64,000 bases of DNA from positions 48,346,001 through 48,410,000 of the forward strand of contig JAYKKI010000004.1 in assembly GCA_039881145.1 (NCBI GenBank), in the 5' to 3' direction. A program made the translations under genes and the position numbers. This DNA is from Druceiella hillmani. Lineage: Eukaryota > Arthropoda > Insecta > Lepidoptera > Hepialidae. The notes under the pieces are model-generated. The model had not been told where the DNA came from. It made no database searches and saw only the letters and a program-made list of their open reading frames with translations. Positions 1 to 11,979 of the stretch are shown in pieces (position 1 is the first letter of the stretch; each line of letters starts with the position of its first letter).

Positions 1-1065
1 CATTTTTTCCAAAAAGTATTAGAACAAATTTAAAAAAAAATACGCCATAGTGTATTGTTGAATTTGCGCTTCACTAAGTTCTCATTCGATACTCTACACG
101 CTCCTTGAAATTTGTTTTTATTTCCCAATTTACCCCCTGAAATTGATCGCCAGTTGCAAAATTGATTTTTTTACACATCGCATCTACAATTGAGGCGCCA
201 CGCTCTATCTCTGTACAAAATTATTACGTCGAATAGTTTCCAAGAAAATCGCCTTTCAAAGACAGACAGACGCTGAAGTAGTTGCATAAGTGTTCGTTTT
301 TGCCAATTTTACCAGGGAACACTACAAATATAATCGTATTACTTTTAAAGGCAACAGGGATGATCCATTTAAAAGTGATTTTTCTATAATATAGTTATCC
401 GCACTCTTTACTTAAATTAGACTTGTTTACGAAATTAATTGTCGAAATGTTATCTAAATTATTTCTAATAGATATTTTTAAAACTCATGACACCAATTTT
501 CCCTGACACTTCATACTAAGTTTTTTAAATAATCTTATGTCTTCAAATATATATTAATTTGGTGTTATACGAACGCGTATTACACATTGCAAATTGACTT
601 CTGATACAGTGTGAACTAACCTTAACACAGCATTCTAACGAATGATAAGAGCCCGCGAGACTTTGCGGGGCATAACGACAGTCCTTATCTCGAATTAGTG
701 GTACATTGTCGCGGCTCCCTTTACGAGGCTCCACCGTCTTTAACTTTCTATTTTATTCCCTGTTAAGCCGAATATTATGTTTGAGTGCTCATGCGGTACG
801 AAGCTCTCGAGTTGCTCGCATCAGCTCATTAGTTGAAAGGCTGACATGAGCTGTCTTTGCGACCTCGTAGGCGGAGATCTAATTTGTATCCAAATAAAAC
901 AAAATTTTAAATGGTATCTGTTATTATACCTTTATCTTGGAATTTGCTAATGTAATGTGAAACTATTAAGTTGTAGTTTAAATATATTTCATTATTATTT
1001 AATTATATATGACTTAAGTACACGAGACAACTGCTTATATTGTTTCGTATAAAACATGTGAAGTA
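1..1065. other. AT-rich intergenic DNA, left edge
   Basis: No coding region recognised. Around 185-285 the text resembles the degenerate tail of an arthropod dispersed repeat (a 'gtttccaagaaaatcgcc' phrase followed by repeated 'gacaga'). The stretch 600-880 is clearly richer in GC than its surroundings but has no open frame I can recognise; the 63-residue minus-strand ORF there has no family features. Confidence 0.5.
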
Positions 1066-1411
1066 CAAGTAAAATTCACACTACGAGAACCCAGTACACA
1101 TGTTGGGTACTTATAAATATTTAAGGATACATAGTTTTCCTTTTAAACCATTTAGGAATATCATTTTTTACAACGTTGATATATTGGCTACCATATCTTT
1201 TACAGGAACACATTAAAAAAGTTGATTTAGATACTTCATTTTTTTATATCTTTAAGGATACGTAGACTTAGAAATTTGATATTAATTTTAACTTGATATC
1301 TCCACACGTTCCTGAAAAAAATTATCTTGATATACAGACAGACAGATGGACAACAAAGTGATCTTGTAAGAGTCCCTTTTTTTCCTTTTGATCTACGGAA
1401 ACCTAAAAATA
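1066..1411 (-). repeat. Dispersed repeat fragment, 'GGTTCCGTACCTC' family
   Basis: Read on the minus strand, this begins with a degenerate 'acggaaccctaaaa'-type end (near 1411), passes through a 'gacagacagatggacaac' phrase (1334-1355) and ends with 'ctacgagaacccagtaca' (1081-1099). The same phrases in the same order occur at 30584-30985 and 42046-42638, and inverted at 4981-5450 and 16264-16808. Repeats with this wording are familiar from many insect genomes. It has no coding capacity. The exact ends are uncertain because the copy is old. Confidence 0.6.
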
Positions 1412-1479
1412 TTTAAATCTGGGATAGTAGCTATAATTTTCCTACAACTATTGCGTAGGCAGCTAAACAACTTACTTTA

Positions 1480-1845
1480 AGTTGTGTAGTCTTAGAAATA
1501 ACGGAGGGGTACACAGTTTTTGCATATTTTACAGTGTATATCTGGAGATATACTACGTAAAGCTAAGCCCTCATTATCACCCGTTTCAAATGATACCCTC
1601 ACATTAAATATAGAATTTAAAGAAAAATCAATTTTTTTTCTCCTCCTAAAATGTTCATATACATATTACTGAATGTTATCTATTGAGATGCTGGTTAATA
1701 TATTTTACTACTACGGTAAATTTAAATTTTCTACATCGAGCGGTTTCTGAGAAAATCAGCTATGACAGGCGGAAAAATAAAGAAATGGGTGACCTTTATA
1801 AGGATTCAATTTGACCTTTCGAAGTATGGAGCGCTAAAAAGTGTG
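1480..1845 (-). repeat. Second dispersed repeat fragment, related family
   Basis: A block with 'agatatact' and 'gtttcaaatgataccctc' phrases and an end at 'tatggagcgctaaaaa' (about 1826-1841). These phrases recur in the longer copy at 42270-42638, so this looks like a related copy lying head-to-tail with the one before it. It is non-coding and strongly diverged. Confidence 0.5.
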
Positions 1846-2206
1846 TGAAACAAATTTATATAATAAGTAATAGAAATGTAGTTAAGCTAACATTATGCCA
1901 ATGAAGGGATTACTTAAAATTTGAAATTAACGTCAAAAAATGACGAGTTCAAATGAAGAATTTGTTTATATAGATTTGATAGTTTAAAAAAACATTATTT
2001 CTTCTATATATTCTTAAATAAATACGTAAGAAAAACGCATTCTAAAATCATTATTAACACTTAAGTATCCCTTAAGATACATTGTCTTAAAGATATATTG
2101 CGGCGTTCTCAATTCGAATATGTAGAACGACAAAAATTTGTAAATTAGTAACTAAATAGTTGAAAACCTTCTTTTCTAAAGTCCTAGAAAAGTACAAGGC
2201 TCTTCT

Positions 2207-2280
2207 CATATTGATTGTATGAACCAACTGCATATTGATTGTATGAACCAACTGCATATTGATTGTATGAGGCAACTGCG
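2207..2280. repeat. 24-bp tandem repeat, 3 copies
   Basis: Three consecutive copies of a 24-base unit, 'catattgattgtatgaacca' plus 'actg'. The first two are identical apart from the junction and the third has a two-base change ('gaggca' for 'gaacca'). This is a small local minisatellite. Confidence 0.9.
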
Positions 2281-2715
2281 TACTATTACTTCTTCTTTTC
2301 TTCAAACACATATAGACCATGACCTATCGTAAAAAATAGTCCACAATAGTATGTGATTGCGCTCCGTTGGTGAAAAAAGTAAAGTATAAAACGATCCAAG
2401 CGATTGAATAAAGGCACCATGCTCTTTTCGTCCAGTGCTTGTAGATCTACTACTGTATCTTTGCCAGTGAAACGTGGTTTATCCTATTACGAAGTTAAGT
2501 GTGAAATAAGATTTAGATCGTAGCTCAGTCGAGAGTTACGACCAAGCTACGTAATCTAGGTTATATACCGTAAACTGATTAGATCAATAATGGTAGACTA
2601 GTCGTCGTAGTCATAGAACGATATATTTGAATTTATTACCTACGATTTATTTGAATTGATTACCTGTTTTTACGATTCGTTATATTTTACTTTAAATTAC
2701 ATTAAATAAAAGCGC

Positions 2716-2759
2716 GAAATAGCGTAACGTATTATCCGCAAATTACGTTACGCTATTTC
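2716..2759. repeat. Perfect 15-bp hairpin
   Basis: The arm 'gaaatagcgtaacgt' (2716-2730) is repeated as its exact reverse complement at 2745-2759, with a 14-base loop between. It lies about 100 bases before the macrosatellite. No terminal repeat or target duplication marks it as a transposon. Confidence 0.9.
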
Positions 2760-2859
2760 TCTCACGTTTTTTGTGAGTAGAAATCGTAAATAAATTCCAT
2801 TTCTAAAATTAGAAATAGGGATTGAAAAAAAACCAAAACTACATTTAATTGCATCCTTA

Positions 2860-3720
2860 CTATTGAATTTATTTGTGTATTATTACACTACCTATGTATC
2901 TAGATTCAATCACGGCGGATATCCGCAGTCGATGAATAGGTAACATTCCATGCCCGTATCAAAGAAAGGAATTAATCAAAAACTTGAAATATATGCTAAC
3001 GTATCCTCACATTTCGAATTTATTTGTGTATTATTACACTGAATATGAATCTAAATTCAATTACAGTGGATATCCGCAGTCGATGGATAGATACTATTTC
3101 ATACTCATATTAATGGAAGGAATTAATCAAAAATTTGAGATATGTACTAATGCATCCTTACGTATTAAATTTCTTTTTATATTATTAAACTAACTATGGA
3201 TCTAGATTCAATCACGGCGGATATCCGCAGTCGATAAATAGGTAATATTCCATGCCCGTATCAAAGAAAGGAATTAATCAAAAACTTGAAATATATGCTA
3301 ACGTATCCTCACATCTCGAATTTATTTGTGTATTATTACACTGAATATGGATCTAAATTCAATTACGGTGGATATCCGCAGTCGATGAATAGATACTATT
3401 TCATACTCATATTAATGGAAGGAATTAATCAGAAACTTGAGATATGTGGTGACGCATCCTTACATATTGAATTTATTTGTGTATTATTACACTGACTGTG
3501 GATCGAGATTCGATCACAGTGAATATCCGCAGTCGATGAATAAGTAATATACTTGTATTAATGGAAGGAATTAAACAGCAATTTGATATATGTGCTAATG
3601 CATCCTTACATATTGAATTTATTGTGTGTTATTACACTGAATATGGATCTAGATTCAATTACGGTGGATATGCGCAGTCGATGAATAAGTAATATTCCAT
3701 ACCCGTATCAATGGAAGATA
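2860..3720. repeat. 151-bp satellite array with dimeric structure
   Basis: The phrase 'atccgcagtcgat' recurs at 2921, 3072, 3223, 3374 and 3525, exactly 151 bases apart each time, then at 3670 (145, with one change). Alternate monomers match better: copies 1 and 3 share 'ccatgcccgtatcaaagaaa', while copies 2 and 4 share 'tttcatactcatattaatgg', giving a 302-bp dimer. Two 69-residue ORFs exactly 302 bases apart (2984, 3286) are a by-product of this. The array fades out towards 3900. Shorter, more diverged arrays of the same monomer follow every B arm. Confidence 0.92.
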
Positions 3721-4980
3721 TGCATTAGAAATTTTAATTATGTATTAATAATAGGAGTATTAACATAATAATTAAGACATATTTACATAGTCAGAATTTA
3801 GTAGTTTATTATCATACTGATTATGAATCTAAAATGAATTAGATTTTATATCCACACTCAATGAATAACTTTAATATACAGTTGCTGATCGACTAATTTT
3901 CTGTGAAATAAAAACACAAGTTTAGTTTTTGTTTTCAAATTTAGAAGTGCGTATTTACAAACCCTTCTCAGCAAAACCCTGCCAGTGCACATTTTTCAGA
4001 TTTTCCGACTTTTGTAAACAACAGAATAGTGACGTGTGTAGAATCGATTAAGTTAAAAATATGTTGGGCATTAAAAAAATTCAATCTTCACGTTACACTA
4101 ACATTCATGGATGCCTAAAAAAATAACATTTTTTTCCTTAATATTTAATGCGGATGAATGAAGCGTAAAACGAAAATGAGATTCTATTATAATACTATAT
4201 ATTTTTCACTTACATTAGGACCAGCATAACGTCCATTTATTGCAGCCTTACAGTTTCTGTAATTTTGAACCAATGTTCATTAAAATTTAAAAGTATATGA
4301 TAGAACTATAGAAACAATGTAGTTGTTTCTACATTAGAAGAGGAAATATTTATAAAAGCCTTAATCAACGAGATGAAATATCTAGAACATCAAGAAATAT
4401 GCAATGTAGAATCCTACAAAAATTAGTTTAAGTCGAATCAGATATTTAAAGTGAAATAAAACAATAGTAAAACGGGATACAAAATCAGATTAAAATCTCA
4501 ATTTTTCCGTCGAAAAATCGTTAAAGAAAACAATGTTTTAATGTACGACTATTCATTATTATTATTATAATGGGACCGTGAAAAATCCGTGTTTCCGCAC
4601 GCCACGTACAGTTGAAAATAATTGAAAAAGTATTTCAAAATTAGATTGTGGTTCCATTTATTGTTTTCGTTTTTAAACGTCGTCGCTAAATATTAAATTC
4701 CAAAATTGTGAACAAATTTACGCCCCTTAGTTTTCATTCATTGATTTTATTAAAAAAAAACTGTTTCCTCTAATATTTGCTTAGAAATTTCAGTCAAAAT
4801 TATTTCCGTAATTGTGTCTTAACAATTTCAATAGAAATAGACAACAATTTCAACAGGAAATAAACTCTCCTTTTCATGTATTTTGACAAGAACTCATCCA
4901 ATTTAAAATAATATTTTCAACAACCCCGATTTCAATCACAATCTCGTGATTCATCAACTATTGATGAAAAAACAAAGTAT
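3721..4980. other. Unit 1 spacer before arm A
   Basis: Non-coding spacer shared with the other units. Recognisable phrases include 'gtgtttccgc' (4591), 'tggttccattta' (4649) and 'caatttcaac' (about 4845). A diverged, partial 151-bp monomer lies at 3780-3870. Confidence 0.7.
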
Positions 4981-5450
4981 CGTGTTATAGGGTTCCGTAC
5001 CTCAAAACGATAAAAGGAAGCCTTGTATGATCACTTCATTGTCCGCTTGTCTGTCTGTCTGTCAATACCCCTTTGTCAGCAACGCGTGGAGGTATCAGTT
5101 GAAATTAATATTAAATACTTAGGTCTACGGACCCTTAGAGCTGATAAATCTTGCTTCTAAAAAATACAACCATTTATGGCGCATATTTTAACACTCGCAG
5201 ATAAATCAAAACTTATAGGTTACTTCCCATTGACCTAAGATCAGCGGAAACATGTTCTCACGACACAAGAAAAAATTTTTTTTTTAAATATACACCTGTA
5301 AAGGATAAAGCAGGCAATATATTTTCATTCTAAACAATTAACATCATGTAAATGGTTTGCTAGCAATATTACGTTTAATTAAATGTACATAAATGCTTAA
5401 ATATATACGGAACCCTCATAGTGCGGGTTCCACTCGTGCTTGACAAATTT
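4981..5450 (+). repeat. Dispersed repeat inserted in unit 1
   Basis: A forward copy of the 'GGTTCCGTACCTC' family. It starts with 'tagggttccgtacctcaaa', has a triple 'gtctgtct' phrase near 5047 and 'aacgcgtggaggtat' near 5082, and ends 'cactcgtgcttgacaa'. It sits between 'aacaaagtat' and 'attagatagataatg'. Unit 3 has the same insertion at the same point (16264-16808). Units 2 and 4 have these flanks joined almost directly. Confidence 0.8.
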
Positions 5451-5568
5451 TATTAGATAGATAATGATTTTAATACTTTCGTGTTAGATACGCGTATATA
5501 TGTCGATCACATTGTAAACTACGAACATACACTCTACCACAGATGAGACCCCATACACTCATCCCTCA

Positions 5569-5763
5569 GTGTAAATAAGCTGTAAAGCGGCCGCAAGTAG
5601 GGACGTGCCCACATAAGTACCGATTGTACAATATCGACCAGCGCGAAGCTGGACCACGAGGGTCGGATGACCGGAACGGCCCAAGGCTAGCCGCAGTAAT
5701 TACTGAAACGATCGATTTACTTGGCTTAACTGATTACATTACTAATGAATATATCGACCCAGG
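5569..5763 (+). repeat. Inverted-repeat arm A1
   Basis: A GC-richer block that begins 'gtgtaaataagc', contains 'gacgtgcccacataagtacc' and 'ggctagccgcagtaattact', and ends 'taatgaatatatcg'. Its reverse complement is found as arm B1 (9475-9668), about 3.7 kb away. Upstream, a shared leader ('gatcacattgtaaactacga', 5506) precedes arms A1 to A4. Confidence 0.85.
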
Positions 5764-6699
5764 TTATATATAATCAGTGAATATAAATCTGTATTTCCGG
5801 GAATATCTGTTCATTCGTGCGTAAAATGTCTTGATAATTATCACATATGCCACTCATTTAGTATATAAGTACTTTAGTAGTAAGCGTAATGCCCGCGACA
5901 CAAGCGAGCTCAATATAGTACCGTGTCGAAAGTAGTTGATCCTCAATGAAACTTATAGATTTTTGCATATAGTCAAAATAGGGCAATAAAAACACCCCTA
6001 ACATAAATCTTGGGGAGAACTAAAATATTGACGATCAAAGTAGGGTAATGTCTTCGATGCTCCATTACTCGTCTTTTTTTCAATATTGTTTGTAATGAAA
6101 CTTCATATAATGTTATTATTAAAATCACTAACGTAATATTAGTTCTACAATCTAAACATATAATAAAATTGTAACAGAGTGAAGTCTGTACATGGAAAAA
6201 AAATTAAAAACAGTGAATGATTTAGCGTATAAAATAGTAACAGTAAAAACCAGAAAAACTGTTTTTAGAATTCTTTTTATATGTTAATTTCTACGCGTAT
6301 CGTCCAAATTTTTAAGTGATACGTGTACAAATTATCATATAAACCGTCCAATTTTGGTGAAATTTGATATGGTAATAGTTTATACACGGGACCGACACAT
6401 GAAAGGAAAAAAAAATGTTTTTCCGAATTACACGCAAACGACGTCCATCCGACTCGCCACTCTCACTAATTAATAAACGTAAGGTTTTCAAAATGTCGAA
6501 TAATGCATACGACTTTAGCACTTTTAGCCAATCCGCGGTAAGCTTTTATTAAGATTATCGCGTCAGATCTAAGAAATACAAATATAAGAAATAAAAAAAA
6601 AATTAAAAAACCTGTATCATGAATATATTGTATTCATACGTTAAATAAAATCATATATTTTATTAGGCACACTATGTTCAATATTAGCGCTATGTTGGT

Positions 6700-7325
6700 A
6701 TTATATACAAGTGCGTCAGCAGCGGAATAAAATTTCATTATTTTACTATATACAAGGGGGACAATAGCGGGAGACAATATTAATATTATAATTAGACAAC
6801 ATGTTGATATTATATACCAGTGGGTCAGAAGCGGAATACAATTTTAATAAGATGATTTGTTGCTACTATAAACAAGTGGGTCAACAACGGAAAAGAATAT
6901 CAGTATTTTAATTATAAAACATACTGATACTATATACAAGAGGGTCAGCTGTGGGATAGAACATCAATATTTTAATCATAAAACACATTGATATTACAAA
7001 CAGGTGAGTTGGCAGCGGAATACAACATCAATATTTTAATCACAAAACATGTTGATATTATATACAAGGGAGTCGGCAGTAAAATACGACATCAATATTT
7101 TAATCACAAAACATGTTGATATTATATACAAGGGAGTCGGTAGTAAAATACATCAATATTTTAATCACAAAACATGTTGATATTATATACAAGTGAGTCG
7201 GCAGCGAAATACAACATGAATATTTTAATCATAAAACATTTTGAAGTGAGTCGGCAATGAAATATAGCATAAATATTTTAATCATAAAACAGGTCGATAC
7301 TGTATACAAAAAAGTCGGCTTCAAT
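6700..7325. repeat. About 62-bp tandem array, unit 1
   Basis: About ten copies of a 60-64 bp monomer whose core reads 'atcaatattttaatca' followed by 'aaacatgttgatatta' and 'tatacaagtgagtcg'. The left copies are more diverged than the central ones (7020-7200). It ends in the 'tcggcttcaatacatttt' phrase that also ends the arrays in units 2, 3 and 4. Confidence 0.9.
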
Positions 7326-9474
7326 ACATTTTAAACAGATTGACAATTTTAATATTTGCAATTACGAATTTTTCTCCAGTTTTTTAAATATATTCTTATT
7401 TTGAACTAATGAATTGGAATTTGCTTATGGATTATAGATAAACTTACGGATATCCTATATATTCCATAAGTTTATTATTGTAATATTATATATAATTGTA
7501 GACGTTTTTGAAATAAAGCTTCACAAGGTTGCCATACATTTTTTATACTAGCTTTGTTCAAAAATTACTTTTCATATTTTGTAATTAAAAACATGGACAT
7601 GTTTCACTGTTTAATTTTAATGTTGCCGATAATTAAGAATGAATAACGTTTTAAATAGGAAGACGAATTTTCTTTTAAAAATGCTGGATAATGAAAAAAA
7701 ACAGAAATAGTAATAATTCCTAATCAACAATTTTTTTTCTCATGCGCAGTAACAAAAATTAAAAAAAAATTAAAAACATATCTCTAAAACTTTTAGGCCT
7801 CGGATAATAAAATTTATTGTTTTTTATGTGTAATAACCCCTTCTATCACCGACATTTCGTTGGTCCACTCCTTACAGGACACCTGTGTATATTTGCATAT
7901 CAACATGCAAGTTTCAATGAACAATTAATGATAACAGTATTTTAACTAATTTTCAAAAGAAAAATACGAATGTCCTCCATATTTCGTGTCGTAAATAGCA
8001 TACTGATCTCTGGGTTAGAATTTTAAAACAACAAAACGGTTTGACTGATTAACTTAAATAAACAATTTGTTACAGAAATATATTAAAATTATGTAATGTC
8101 ATACCTAAGGTGGAAGCAAAACGTAACAACCAACATTATCTTTTTTTAAAGATTTTACTGAAAGTTTTAGATTTATAAAGCGAAATATATTTGAAGTACA
8201 AAATATAATTTATAATTATAGAAATATTAAAAATTGCTATTTTTTGGGTTAATTTTGAAATAGAGGAAATAAATTTAACTATAAAATATTCACTAATTAT
8301 TAAATGGTAGTTTTTAAGGAAAGCAGTATTAATATAAAAATATATACACCGCAAATGAGGAAGATTTTTGTTATTTTTTAAATGGATTTTCGTGATTCTC
8401 AAAAATTAAAATGAAATAATTGGGATGAACTTCAATGTCTATTATGCGATCTTAGAAAATTAAACGAAATCAAAAACGGAAACAGCTCAACTAAATAATC
8501 AAAATTTCTGGAGAAAGTCGTTTACAGTTTTCAACGTAAAGTTGCAACGTTTTCAAGTAATTCAACGTATTCGATAAACAATTGACGCGGTAGGCGATAC
8601 ATTTCTCTAATTTTATCGCACGTAAATCCATTTGGTAATTAACACTAACTTGTAATTTAAGTTACTTATAACGTAGATAAACTTGCGACTTTGATTAGTT
8701 AAGTGCAATTTGTAATTTATATACAATTTGTAATTTATATTAAACTGCATTAATTCAGCTTCTGCTTCTTCATGTTAAGTGTATTTCATTGAACCAGAAT
8801 CTATAATATATTAAGTACATTGTCAAAACAAATAAAAATTGACCGACGTCACATTATTTAGAAAAACCAGTACCTAATCATACAGATTTCGTATTTATTT
8901 AAATTCTAGTAAATAGCCAAAACACATACGAGCCAGCTTCTCCATAACTGAGACTTCAAGAGAATATCACGAGTAATATAAGTTATTGTAAACTTACAAA
9001 GCGAAGCAACATATATTAATGAATTGACAAAAATACTGAATTTAGGTGTTAAGTGTTAGACTACGTGAGTTTTATTTGGTGTTTTAGTTTACGACATTTA
9101 TTTTAAAAAAATTCATTTCCAACTATATATTCTAATTGTATATTCCATAGACATTTCACCATTTATGAATCGAAAACTTTTAAGAATCGTCAATATAAAT
9201 AACTAAACTAAATCGTTATTAATGTGTACAGCCACATTTTACTTTCTGTCTAAAAGTGAAATTTAAATATTCACCATTTAAACCATTCCGGCTTTAATTG
9301 GAGTCGAATTTATGAATCATTCATAAATCTAACTGCAATCGCTTTTCGAACGTGAAACAAAAACAAATTTTATAATTACTTTTGCAAAGTGAAAAACCAG
9401 GACACGGTACCGTTATCAGCAAACACAACACATTACAAACGAATGGACTGATATCCCTTGAAATCTGACAACCA

Positions 9475-9668
9475 GACCCAAACATTAATTGGTAATATAA
9501 TCGGTTAAGCCAAGTGAATCGATAGCTTTGGTAATTACTGCGGATAGCGCTGAATCATTCCGGCTGTCCGACCCTCCTAGTCCGGCTTCATCAGGGTGCG
9601 TATGGTATCAACGGTACTTGCGTGGCACGTTCCTCTATCTGTGGTCCATTTAAGGCTTATTTACACCC
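9475..9668 (-). repeat. Inverted-repeat arm B1
   Basis: The reverse-complement partner of A1. It contains 'ggtaatataatcggttaagc', 'cctcctagtccggcttcatc' and 'ggcttatttacaccc'. It shares the 'cctcctagtcc.g.ttcatc' stretch with B3, whereas B2 and B4 lack it. Confidence 0.85.
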
Positions 9669-9689
9669 GAATCTAAATTATGGGCTAAT

Positions 9690-10070
9690 GCAGGCTTGCA
9701 GATGAAATATAGTAATGTATCATTGCATTGACTCAGAATTTAGTTTCTGTTATGATGGATATTGATAAGTAAGTAATATTCGATAACCGTAAAAAAACAA
9801 TTAAAAATTTAAATTTTGTGTCAATGCCCCCTTCCAGATGTAATTTAGTTGTGTATTATTACAATAACTTAAATCTAGATTCAATGCCGCAGTCGATGAA
9901 TACATCAAATTAAAATTCCGTATTAATGGAAAATGTTTATAAAAAATTCAGTTATGTGCTAAAGCAGCCATTTATATAGTCAAAATTTAGTAATATATCA
10001 TTAAATTGACCGTGGATCTAGATTCGATCAGATTTTATATCCTCAGTCTATGAATACCATAAGTAATATT
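9690..10070. repeat. Degenerate 151-bp monomers, unit 2
   Basis: About two and a half diverged copies of the 151-bp monomer, recognised by 'ccgcagtcgatgaataca' (about 9886), 'tagattcgatcag' (10019) and 'gtctatgaata' (10046). Monomer length varies by insertions and deletions. Confidence 0.75.
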
Positions 10071-10293
10071 CGAGTGGTCTACTAAAACTAGTTATTTTTT
10101 CAAATTCAGAAATGGATACTTTCAAATATCTATCCTTAAATTCTGTCACAATATATTTTCTTTAGATTTTAGAAGTTTTAGAAAAAAAATGGAGACGTGT
10201 GAATCGATTAGAAAATTTTCATACTGTATTAATATTTATAGATTCATAAGAAAAGAAACATTTTCTTCCCAAATATTCACTACAGATGGAAAT

Positions 10294-10346
10294 ATGCACA
10301 AAGTGTATTGAAGTGATATACATTGACTTCAATACACTTTGTGCAT
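10294..10346. repeat. Perfect 21-bp hairpin in unit 2
   Basis: Arm 10294-10314 ('atgcacaaagtgtattgaag' plus 't') is the exact reverse complement of 10326-10346, with an 11-base loop. Unit 5 has a single uninverted version ('gtacaaagcgtattgaagtg', about 26429), so the second arm is probably a local inverted duplication in unit 2. Confidence 0.9.
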
Positions 10347-11093
10347 TTTCATAAACATATTATATAAAAATACTACATATTTTCTAATGAAATTAGGACC
10401 ACATTGTCTTTACAGTAAATTTAAATGTAACTTTTCGGTGATCCGTAGTGCATTAAAATTCATAGATTTAACACAGCCTTAGTAGATAGTTTAGATTAAT
10501 ATCACGATTAATGTATTGAGAAATACTTTAAAAATACAAAATTTTAATGTATTTCCCCACATATGTGAAATGTGGGCGAAATACGTGTTTCCGCTATCAC
10601 ATTAAGTTAAATAGGACTGAATAAGTATTTTAAAATGAGATTTTGGTTCCATTTATTGTTTATCATTTTCAATTTCTTTATTAAAAATATTAAATTTCAT
10701 GAGATGTACAAAATGTACGCCTCTTACCTTTCAAGCATGGATTTGTAAAATCTGAAAAAATTCTGGCCACTATTATCGATGAGAAATTTCAGTTAAAATT
10801 ATTTTTGTTAGATGGTATTAACAATTTCAATAGGTGTAGAGAACAAAGGAACATTGCTGTATACGTTTTCCAACAAGCAATTGGTCAATTTTTCAAATGA
10901 TATTTCCAACAAACCCAATTTCCATCAAAATCTTGCAAATCATCAACAATCTGATTATGAAATAAAGTATTAATTTATTAGATAGATAATGATTTTAGTA
11001 CTTTCGTGATATATACGCGTATATTTGTCGATCACATTGTAAACTACGAACATAAACTCTACCACAGATGAGGTGCCGTACGCTCATCCGTCG

Positions 11094-11300
11094 GTGTAAA
11101 TAGTAATAATAGTAGAGCTAAGCTGCCACAAATATCAACGTGTCCACATAAGTACCGACGGTACAATATCGACAAGCATGAAGCTGGACGGCAAGGGCCG
11201 GCTGACCGGAACGGCCCAATGCTAGCCGCAGTAATTACTAAAGTGATCGATTTATTTGGCTTAACTTATAATATTAGTAATGAGTATATCGGTCCAGGTT
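11094..11300 (+). repeat. Inverted-repeat arm A2
   Basis: An arm of the A family with an extra 'taataatagtagagc' segment near its start. Its leader 'gatgaggtgccgtacgctca' resembles A4 ('gatgaggcgccgtacgttca') rather than A1 or A3. The sequence after it ('caggtttcagggtatttatc') is shared with unit 4 only. It pairs with B2. Confidence 0.85.
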
Positions 11301-11979
11301 TCAGGGTATTTATCAATATTTCCGGGAATATATATCCATTCGGGCGTACAATGTCTTATATCTTATATTTATTGATAATTATCACACATGTCATTAGTTG
11401 AATATAAAAATAAAAGCACGATGCCCGCTGCACGACGAACTCAGTATCGTATGGAAAGTAGTTGTATCTCAATGAAAGTTCCTTTATTTTTGGTGTACAG
11501 TCGATATAGTGACACAAAAAATATTTTAATTTAAATCTTAGGGAGAACTAAAATATTGACGATCGAAGTCTTCGATGCTGGAACACTTCTCTTTTTTCAA
11601 TATTGTTTGAAATTAAATTTCAGATAATGTAATCATTAAAATTTCTAGCTACGAATATTATGAAACATACTTCCCTCACTGAATAATAAATATAAGACCT
11701 TCAAAATATTGAATAATTCATACGACTCTAGAGTGTTTATTCAATTTGGGACAAGCCTATATTGAGATTATCGTAACAGATGTGAGGAATACCAGTATGA
11801 GAAATAAAAACCATTATACACAACGTGTACCATAAGGTATTTTAGAGAGCATTTTCTTTTCAGATTTGTTTTAAGTTCATATTAAAAAATCTGCTGATAT
11901 TAAGCGTAAAATAGTGCTATGGCAATCAAGAAAAGGGTATAAAACGGAAATTAAAACTATGTTGAAAACGGTCAAATAT

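Larger units (their letters stand above)
1846..2829. other. AT-rich unique DNA before the macrosatellite
   Basis: No coding region recognised. The only clear structures are the 24-bp triplicate at 2207 and the hairpin at 2716, listed separately. The 77-residue minus-strand ORF across 2087-2320 includes the translated triplicate and shows nothing else gene-like. Confidence 0.5.
2830..9668 (+). repeat. Macrosatellite unit 1
   Basis: The longest unit, because its 151-bp sub-repeats are expanded (2860-3720) and it carries a dispersed repeat at 4981-5450. Arm A1 is at 5569-5763, the 62-bp array at 6700-7325 and arm B1 at 9475-9668. It lacks a preceding B arm, so it is the left end of the array. 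The spacer 7326-9400 is AT-rich and matches the same stretch of the other units; no gene was seen in it. The 88-residue minus-strand ORF at 8136-8402 is not kept open in the other units. Confidence 0.85.

Noticed and set aside
2984..3495. Two near-identical 69-residue ORFs
   Set aside because: They are exactly 302 bases apart and are the same frame of the 151-bp dimer satellite. Other monomers close the frame.
9475..9668. Hammerhead-like 'CTGATGAAG' on the minus strand of arm B1
   Set aside because: The CTGATGA core is there by sequence, but no GAAA follows at the right place ('GGAAT' instead) and the stems do not close. Arm A lacks the core altogether.
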